Part shown: one piece after another, positions 28,483 to 34,530 of the stretch
How positions within the stretch are numbered: position 1 is the stretch's first letter
How the letters are laid out: each line of letters begins with the position of its first letter
NCBI GenBank assembly: GCA_945971245.1
Contig: CAMFOZ010000004.1
Coordinates: 1-34,530, forward strand
Length of the DNA stretch: 34,530 nt
From: an uncultured Lactobacillus sp.
GTDB lineage: Bacteria > Bacillota > Bacilli > Lactobacillales > Lactobacillaceae
Direction: 5' to 3'
The notes under the pieces: generated by a model
What the model was told of the DNA's origin: nothing
What the model saw: the letters and a program-made list of their open reading frames with translations, nothing else
The model's database searches: none
Position numbers and translations under genes: made by a program

Positions 28483-29542
28483 TGTGACTGATGCCTGGCA
28501 TCGCTTCATCAAGAATGTGGAGCTACGCCGCTTTGTGGTCCTATTGTTAATCGTGTTTGCGCTGTGGATGATGCGGTCGATGATGAACATGATCTTGTTC
28601 ACCTTTATTTTGACCTTCATCGTGGTGAGCTGGGTCCACTTTGTTCAGCGATGGCTACCGCACTTCTCGACCAAACTGCTGGTGATCCTGACTTATCTGG
28701 TCCTCCTGATGCTCCTGTACTTTGGGATAACCAGGTATCTGCCCGTGCTGGTGCATCAGGTGGTCAAGCTGGTCAACTCGGTGCTTAAATTCTACAGTAG
28801 CCGGGACGCGACGAACCTCTACCACTACATTAACCAGTACGTCAGCTGGTCGACAATTATGGCGCAGGTGCGGCACGGGGTCAGCTTTGCCATCAGTGCG
28901 CTGACCAGTATCGGGGCCATCACGGTGACCTTCTTCCTGTCCTTTATCCTGAGCTTCTTCTTTGCCCTGGATCTGCAGGAGACGGCCACCTTTTCGAAGC
29001 TCTTCTTGAACAGCACCTTTGGCTGGTTCTTCCAGGATCTGGCCTATTTCGGTAAGAAGTTCGTGAATACCTTCGGGGTGGTCTTGGAAGCCCAATTCTT
29101 CATCGCCATCTGTAACACCGCCATTACTACGGTCTGCCTGCTGTTCATGAAGATGCCGCAGATCCTGGCCCTGGCCCTGGTCGTCTTTGTCTTCAGCCTG
29201 GTTCCGGTAGCCGGGGTAATTATCTCGACAATCCCCCTCAGCCTGGTGGCCTACTCGGTCGGTGGGATTCGTGACGTCATCTACATTATCATCATGGTGA
29301 TCGTTATTCACGCCCTGGAAGCCTATGTCCTCAACCCGAAGTTCATGTCGAGCCAGACCGACCTGCCGATCTTCTATACCTTCATCGTCCTCCTGGTCGG
29401 TGAGCATTTCTGGGGGACTTGGGGTCTGATTGTCGGAGTCCCGATCTTTACCTTCCTATTAGATATCCTAGGGGTAAAGTCAATTCACCAGGGGCCGCAA
29501 CTACGGCGGCGCACTGCTGCCAATTCTGGCGGTGAAAAATAA
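28475..29542 (+). CDS. AI-2E family transporter (PerM/TqsA-like)
   Basis: Multi-TM protein ending ...VLNPKFMSSQTDLPIFYTFIVLLVGEHFWGTWGLIVGVPIFTFLLDIL; start among GTG 28472, ATG 28475, GTG 28484 ambiguous. Confidence 0.88.
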   Translation: MINVTDAWHRFIKNVELRRFVVLLLIVFALWMMRSMMNMILFTFILTFIVVSWVHFVQRWLPHFSTKLLVILTYLVLLMLLYFGITRYLPVLVHQVVKLVNSVLKFYSSRDATNLYHYINQYVSWSTIMAQVRHGVSFAISALTSIGAITVTFFLSFILSFFFALDLQETATFSKLFLNSTFGWFFQDLAYFGKKFVNTFGVVLEAQFFIAICNTAITTVCLLFMKMPQILALALVVFVFSLVPVAGVIISTIPLSLVAYSVGGIRDVIYIIIMVIVIHALEAYVLNPKFMSSQTDLPIFYTFIVLLVGEHFWGTWGLIVGVPIFTFLLDILGVKSIHQGPQLRRRTAANSGGEK

Positions 29543-29654
29543 AATTCGGAAATTACCCTTTACTTATCACTGAGATTACAGTATCTTAATGATATATCCT
29601 TATATTAAATAGTATTTTACAATTTTTGTTCGTATTTCAAGGAGGAAGCCAACG

Positions 29655-31316
29655 ATGATGACTGATATTGAAATTGCCGATCGCGCGGAAATGAAACCGA
29701 TCAAGGAAATTGCTGCCCAGATTGGCCTGGGTGAGGATGACATCGAACAGTACGGCAAGTACAAGGCGAAGATCACGCTGCCGGTCAAGGCCCACCCAGA
29801 TAAGAAGCACAAGCTGGTCCTGGTAACGTCAATCAACCCGACCCCAGCCGGTGAAGGGAAGTCAACGGTCCTGGTGGGACTCGGTGACGCCATGAACCAG
29901 CTGGGCCATCAGACCATCATCGCAATGCGGGAACCATCGATGGGCCCCGTCTTTGGGATCAAGGGGGGTGCCACTGGTGGTGGTTACAGCCAAGTAGTTC
30001 CAATGGAAGACATTAACCTCCACTTCACCGGTGACCTCCATGCCCTGACCAGCGCCAATAACACCCTGGCGGCCCTGGTGGATAACTACATCATGCGGGG
30101 GAACGAACTGGGACTTGACCCTCGTCGGATCATTTGGAAGCGGGTCGAGGACGTTAACGACCGGGCCCTGCGGAATGTCGTTACGGGCTTGGGCGGCATC
30201 ATGCAGGGAGTCCCACGCCAGACCGGCTTTGACATCACGGCGGCCTCAGAACTGATGGCTATCCTGTGCCTGTCCACTGACCTGATGGACCTGAAGAAGC
30301 GGGTGGGCCGGATCGTGGTCGGCTATACCTACGACAAGCAGCCGGTCACGGTGGCTCAACTCCACTTTGCCGACGCCATTACCATCCTGCTCAAGGATGC
30401 CATCAAACCGAACCTCGTCCAGACCCTGGACCACACCCCAACAATCATTCACGGTGGCCCATTTGCCAACATCGCCCACGGTTGCAACAGTGTCCTGGCT
30501 ACTAAGACCGCTCTGCAACTGGCCGATTACACCGTCACTGAAGCCGGCTTCGGTGCCGACCTGGGGGCTGAGAAGTTTATGGACATCAAGGAACGGGTCT
30601 TGGGTAAGAATCCTGACGCCGTGGTAATCGTTGCTACGGTCCGGGCGCTTGAATACAACGGGGGCGCCAAGCTGGCTGACCTGAAGGAAGAACACCTGCC
30701 AGAATTAAAGGCGGGATTAGCCAACCTGAACCGCCACATCAAGAACATGCAGCGGTATGGGGTGCCATTGGTTGTCGCCATCAATCACTTTGTAAGTGAC
30801 ACGGCTGCCGAAATCAAGATGATCGAAGACAACTGCCGGCAACTCGGGGTTAACGTGGTTACGGCCGACGCCTGGGCTAAGGGTGGCGCCGGTACCCAAG
30901 ACCTGGCCAAGGAGGTTGTCCGGCTGACTGAACAGGACAGCGACTTCCACGAGCTTTACAGCCTCGACGCCACACCAGAGGAGAAGGTTACGACCATCGC
31001 CACTAAGATCTATGGTGCCAAGAAGGTGGAATTCAGTCGGAAGGCCCAACGCCAACTCAAGCAGTTTAGTGAACTGGGCTGGGACAAGCTGCCGGTCTGC
31101 ATCGCCAAGACCCAGTATTCCTTTACCGATGATAAGAATCTGCTAGGGGCCCCAGAAGACTTTACCTTCCACATTCGGGAATTTGTCCCGAAGCTCGGTG
31201 CTGGCTTCATTGTAGCCCTGTCCGGTAACATGATGACCATGCCGGGCCTGTCAAAGGTCCCAGCTGCCGTTAACATGACGATTGATGCAGACGGTAAGAT
31301 CACCGGATTGTTCTAG
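29655..31316 (+). CDS. fhs: Formate--tetrahydrofolate ligase
   Basis: [61 protein letters not shown]. Confidence 0.97.
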   Translation: MMTDIEIADRAEMKPIKEIAAQIGLGEDDIEQYGKYKAKITLPVKAHPDKKHKLVLVTSINPTPAGEGKSTVLVGLGDAMNQLGHQTIIAMREPSMGPVFGIKGGATGGGYSQVVPMEDINLHFTGDLHALTSANNTLAALVDNYIMRGNELGLDPRRIIWKRVEDVNDRALRNVVTGLGGIMQGVPRQTGFDITAASELMAILCLSTDLMDLKKRVGRIVVGYTYDKQPVTVAQLHFADAITILLKDAIKPNLVQTLDHTPTIIHGGPFANIAHGCNSVLATKTALQLADYTVTEAGFGADLGAEKFMDIKERVLGKNPDAVVIVATVRALEYNGGAKLADLKEEHLPELKAGLANLNRHIKNMQRYGVPLVVAINHFVSDTAAEIKMIEDNCRQLGVNVVTADAWAKGGAGTQDLAKEVVRLTEQDSDFHELYSLDATPEEKVTTIATKIYGAKKVEFSRKAQRQLKQFSELGWDKLPVCIAKTQYSFTDDKNLLGAPEDFTFHIREFVPKLGAGFIVALSGNMMTMPGLSKVPAAVNMTIDADGKITGLF

Positions 31317-31327
31317 ATTTAACTTAA

Positions 31328-31354
31328 AAGAGGAGCAAAAGACCGCTCCTTTTT
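31328..31354 (+). terminator. Rho-independent terminator after fhs
   Basis: AGGAGC-aaaagacc-GCTCCTTTTT. Confidence 0.75.
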
Positions 31355-31367
31355 ATTTTGCTTGCAA

Positions 31368-31412
31368 TTAATACGAACAATATATAATTAAATACTAAAA
31401 AAGTTCGATAAA
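31368..31412. promoter_or_regulatory. Candidate PurR operator (inverted PurBox pair) before purE
   Basis: TTAATACGAACAATA and AAAAAAGTTCGATAA facing each other; CGAAC 31374-31378, GTTCG 31403-31407. Confidence 0.65.
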
Positions 31413-31472
31413 TCTATTGAAGTTGAATGCCGGCTTTGTTATCTTTAAAGCAGATTTAAGGAGGAATCAAAG

Positions 31473-31958
31473 ATGAGTCAGATTAGTGTGGTAATGGGTA
31501 GTAAGTCCGACTGGCCAACCGTTAAGGAGGCCTGTCAGATCCTCGATCAATTTGGTGTTGATTATAATAAGAACGTCATTTCCGCTCACCGGATGCCGGA
31601 CGAAATGTTCGCCTTTGCGAAGGGGGCCGTGGCCAATGGCACCAAGGTAATCATTGCCTGTGCCGGTGGAGCTGCCCACCTGCCGGGGATGATTGCCGCC
31701 AATACCCCCCTGCCGATTATCGGGATTCCGGGGCAGACCCGAGCTCTTGGTGGTATGGACTCCCTTTTGTCGATTGTTCAGATGCCAGCCGGAATCCCGG
31801 TCGCTACGACTGCCATCGGCGTTGCAGGCGCTAAGAACGCGGCATTGCTAGCTTTGCAAATTCTCGGGATCACCGACCAGCAGATCCAGGACCAGATCGT
31901 TGCCTACCGGAAGCAGATGCACGACCAGGCGGCAGAAAGCGGGGCGCACCTTGACTAA
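31473..31958 (+). CDS. purE: 5-(carboxyamino)imidazole ribonucleotide mutase
   Basis: VVMGSKSDWPTVKEACQIL, ISAHRMPDEM, IACAGGAAHLPGM. Confidence 0.96.
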   Translation: MSQISVVMGSKSDWPTVKEACQILDQFGVDYNKNVISAHRMPDEMFAFAKGAVANGTKVIIACAGGAAHLPGMIAANTPLPIIGIPGQTRALGGMDSLLSIVQMPAGIPVATTAIGVAGAKNAALLALQILGITDQQIQDQIVAYRKQMHDQAAESGAHLD

Positions 31959-31959
31959 G

Positions 31960-33075
31960 ATGATTCAACAGGGCCAAACGATTGGCATTATCGGCGGTGG
32001 CCAGCTCGGCCAGATGATGGCCCTCGATGCTAAGCAGACCGGAATGAAGGTCATTGTCCTTGACCCGACTCCTGCTTGTCCAGCCGGTCAGGTGGCTGAC
32101 GACCAGATTATTGCTCCCTACGCCGACGTCAAGGCAATCACCGAATTAGCCCGGCGCGCGGATGTCCTGACGTATGAGTTTGAAAACGTCGATCTCAATG
32201 CCTTGGAAGACGTGGCAGACAAGGTCTATGTTCCCCAGGGGACGCACCTTCTCTATACAACTAAGAACCGGATCCGCGAGAAGACCTTCCTCCGTAATGC
32301 CGGTCTGCAGACGGCCCCCTTCATGGCGGTCAAGGATGCGGCTGACTTGAAGAAGGCTGTCGCTAAGATTGGCTACCCGAGTGTCCTTAAGACCTGCGAG
32401 GGTGGCTATGACGGTCATGGCCAGGAGGTCCTGCACAGTGATGCCGACCTGGCGAAGTGTGCGGGGATCCTCTCGACGAAGGACGCGATCCTTGAGGGCT
32501 GGGTCCCGTTTAAGCTCGAGTGCTCCGTAATGGTGGCCCGCAACGAAAATGGCGAGGTGACGGTCTTCCCGGTTTCTGAGAATATTCACCATAACGAGAT
32601 CCTCCACCTCAGCATCGTGCCGGCCCGGATCAGTCCGGAACTGCAGAAGAAGGCTCAGCAGATGGCAATTAAGATTGCCCATGCCATAGACCTGCGTGGA
32701 ATCCTCGGGGTCGAGATGTTTGTTACCGCGGATGGGCAGATCTACATCAACGAATTAGCACCGCGGCCGCATAACTCAGGCCACTACTCGATCGAGGCCT
32801 GCAACTTCTCCCAGTTTGCGATTCATAACCGGGCAATCTGTAACTGGCCATTGCCACAGATTAAGCTCCTCCAGCCGGTCGTGATGGTCAACGTTCTCGG
32901 TCAGCACGTCGCCGGTGTCCGCCGGCAGATCGCCAAGAAACCTAACTGGCATTTCCACGACTACGGGAAGGCAGAGGTTCGTCACAACCGTAAAATGGGA
33001 CACGTTACCATCCTGACTGATGATATCGACGCCACTCTGGAAGAAATTGACAATACTGGGATCTGGCAGGAATAA
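31960..33075 (+). CDS. purK: 5-(carboxyamino)imidazole ribonucleotide synthase
   Basis: IGIIGGGQLGQMMALDAKQTGMKVIVLDPTPACPAGQVADDQI, ELAPRPHNSGHYSIEAC; start at ATG 31960 or TTG 31951. Confidence 0.95.
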   Translation: MIQQGQTIGIIGGGQLGQMMALDAKQTGMKVIVLDPTPACPAGQVADDQIIAPYADVKAITELARRADVLTYEFENVDLNALEDVADKVYVPQGTHLLYTTKNRIREKTFLRNAGLQTAPFMAVKDAADLKKAVAKIGYPSVLKTCEGGYDGHGQEVLHSDADLAKCAGILSTKDAILEGWVPFKLECSVMVARNENGEVTVFPVSENIHHNEILHLSIVPARISPELQKKAQQMAIKIAHAIDLRGILGVEMFVTADGQIYINELAPRPHNSGHYSIEACNFSQFAIHNRAICNWPLPQIKLLQPVVMVNVLGQHVAGVRRQIAKKPNWHFHDYGKAEVRHNRKMGHVTILTDDIDATLEEIDNTGIWQE

Positions 33076-33147
33076 AGTTCGCCTTTACGCCGAATGGTAA
33101 CCTGTGCGATAATGATGGAGAATAAGAATAGAGAGGATTTTTAACTG

Positions 33148-34443
33148 ATGATTGATCGTTACACAAGTCCGGAGATAAAGAAGATTTGGAGCCTGGAAAC
33201 TCAGTACCAGTGCTGGCTGGAAGTCGAAATTGCGGCCGACGAAGCCTGGAGCAAGCTGGGCCACATTCCGGCGGCTGACGTTGAGAAGATCAAGAAAAAC
33301 GCTAAGTTCAGTGTGGAGGGGATTGCCGAGATTGAGGCCGTTACCCACCACGATGTGATTGCCTTTACCCGGGATGTCTCCAAGTCCCTCGGCCCTGAGC
33401 GGAAGTGGGTTCACTACGGCATGACCAGTACCGACGTGGTTGATACTGCTCAAGGACTGCGCTTGAAAAAGGCGAACGATATCATCCGCCAGGACATCGA
33501 TAACTTCATGGATGTGCTGAAGGAGATGGCCGAAAAGTACAAGTACACCGTCTGCATGGGTCGGACCCACGGGGTGCACGCGGAACCAACGACCTTTGGG
33601 CTGAAGGCGGCTCGCTGGTACTCCGAGATGAAGCGGAACAAGGAACGATTTGAACACGCCGCCCGCGGGGTTGAAGCCGGGAAGATCTCCGGTGCGGTCG
33701 GTACCTTCGCGGAAATCGATCCTTTCGTTGAAAAGTACGTTTGCGACAAGCTCGGTCTGCGGGCCCAGGAGATCTCAACCCAGGTCCTGCCGCGTGACCT
33801 GCACGCCGAATACATCGCCACGATTGCCCTGATCGGGACCAGCATGGAAGAGATGGCCACCGAGATTCGTTCCCTCCAACGGACCGAAATCCACGAGGTC
33901 GAGGAACACTTCGCCAAGGGGCAAAAGGGCTCTTCCGCCATGCCACACAAGCGGAACCCGATCGGCTCAGAGAACATCTGCGGCTGTGCCCGGGTTCTGC
34001 GGGGTTACATGACGCCAGCCTACGAGGACGTTTCCCTCTGGCATGAACGGGACATCTCCCATTCCAGTGCCGAACGAATGATCCTGCCTGACGCTACCTC
34101 ACTGATCGACTACATGCTGCGGCGCTTTGGTCGGATCCTGAAGAACCTCGACGTCTTCCCAGAGACGATGAAGAAGAACATGGACAAGACCCTGGGCCTG
34201 ATCTACTCCGGCCGGGTTTTGCTCAAGCTAGTTAACTCCGGGATGTCCCGGGAGTCTGCCTACGACCTGATCCAGCCATACACCGCCAAGTGCTGGGCTG
34301 AACAGATCCCATTCCGGCCACTCCTGGAGGCGGACCCAACGATCCAAAAGCAGCTGACCAAGCAAGACCTTGATGATGCCTTTGATTACCACTGGCACCT
34401 CCGTCACGTCGACGATATTTACAAGCGGATTGGCTTGGACTAA
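33148..34443 (+). CDS. purB: Adenylosuccinate lyase
   Basis: [40 protein letters not shown] signature. Confidence 0.97.
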   Translation: MIDRYTSPEIKKIWSLETQYQCWLEVEIAADEAWSKLGHIPAADVEKIKKNAKFSVEGIAEIEAVTHHDVIAFTRDVSKSLGPERKWVHYGMTSTDVVDTAQGLRLKKANDIIRQDIDNFMDVLKEMAEKYKYTVCMGRTHGVHAEPTTFGLKAARWYSEMKRNKERFEHAARGVEAGKISGAVGTFAEIDPFVEKYVCDKLGLRAQEISTQVLPRDLHAEYIATIALIGTSMEEMATEIRSLQRTEIHEVEEHFAKGQKGSSAMPHKRNPIGSENICGCARVLRGYMTPAYEDVSLWHERDISHSSAERMILPDATSLIDYMLRRFGRILKNLDVFPETMKKNMDKTLGLIYSGRVLLKLVNSGMSRESAYDLIQPYTAKCWAEQIPFRPLLEADPTIQKQLTKQDLDDAFDYHWHLRHVDDIYKRIGLD

Positions 34444-34454
34444 CCGAATTAATA

Positions 34455-34526
34455 AAAAATAGTTCATGGCGAATGTGGGCACTAGTGCCTGTCAAGTATA
34501 CAGTTTAAATAGAAAAATAGTTTATG
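34455..34526. repeat. Near-direct repeat pair flanking a 12-bp palindrome
   Basis: AAAAATAGTTCATG (34455-34468) and AAAAATAGTTTATG (34513-34526); GGCACTAGTGCC at 34478-34489. Confidence 0.45.
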
Positions 34527-34530
34527 CGGC

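Noticed and set aside
28655-29407. 250-aa minus-strand ORF inside the AI-2E transporter gene
   Set aside because: D/Q/E/H-rich translation is the expected antisense of hydrophobic TM codons.

Overview
The window looks like a chromosomal segment from a heterofermentative lactobacillus, probably Limosilactobacillus-like. That assignment rests on protein character and gene order only; no database search was possible. It is dominated by nucleotide metabolism plus the rsmG-noc-parA-parB chromosome-organisation block. Gene order: nupC-type transporter; nucleoside hydrolase; tandem 3-hydroxyacyl-CoA dehydrogenases; rsmG-noc-parA-parB-DUF951-ychF-DUF1129; deoC-deoB-pdp-deoD-deoR; a short guaB; a membrane protein plus VanRS-like two-component system; azlC-azlD; an orphan beta-class DNA methyltransferase (-); pyrB-pyrC-pyrD-pyrF-pyrE; cfa (-); an AI-2E family transporter; fhs; purE-purK-purB. 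I saw no CRISPR array, tRNA, rRNA or convincing complete mobile element, and no clear wholly new multigene system. The best second-look signals are mostly non-coding: (1) two tandem PyrR-type attenuators before pyrB with no pyrR or pyrP between them; (2) an exact Noc-binding-site palindrome and an inside-out pair of parS half-sites flanking the rsmG promoter; (3) a Noc protein with a very lysine-rich, histone-H1-like linker; (4) a long composite hairpin after a guaB that lacks CBS domains; (5) tandem dehydrogenase paralogues behind a perfect cre; (6) a small ORF abutting the AI-2E-family gene.
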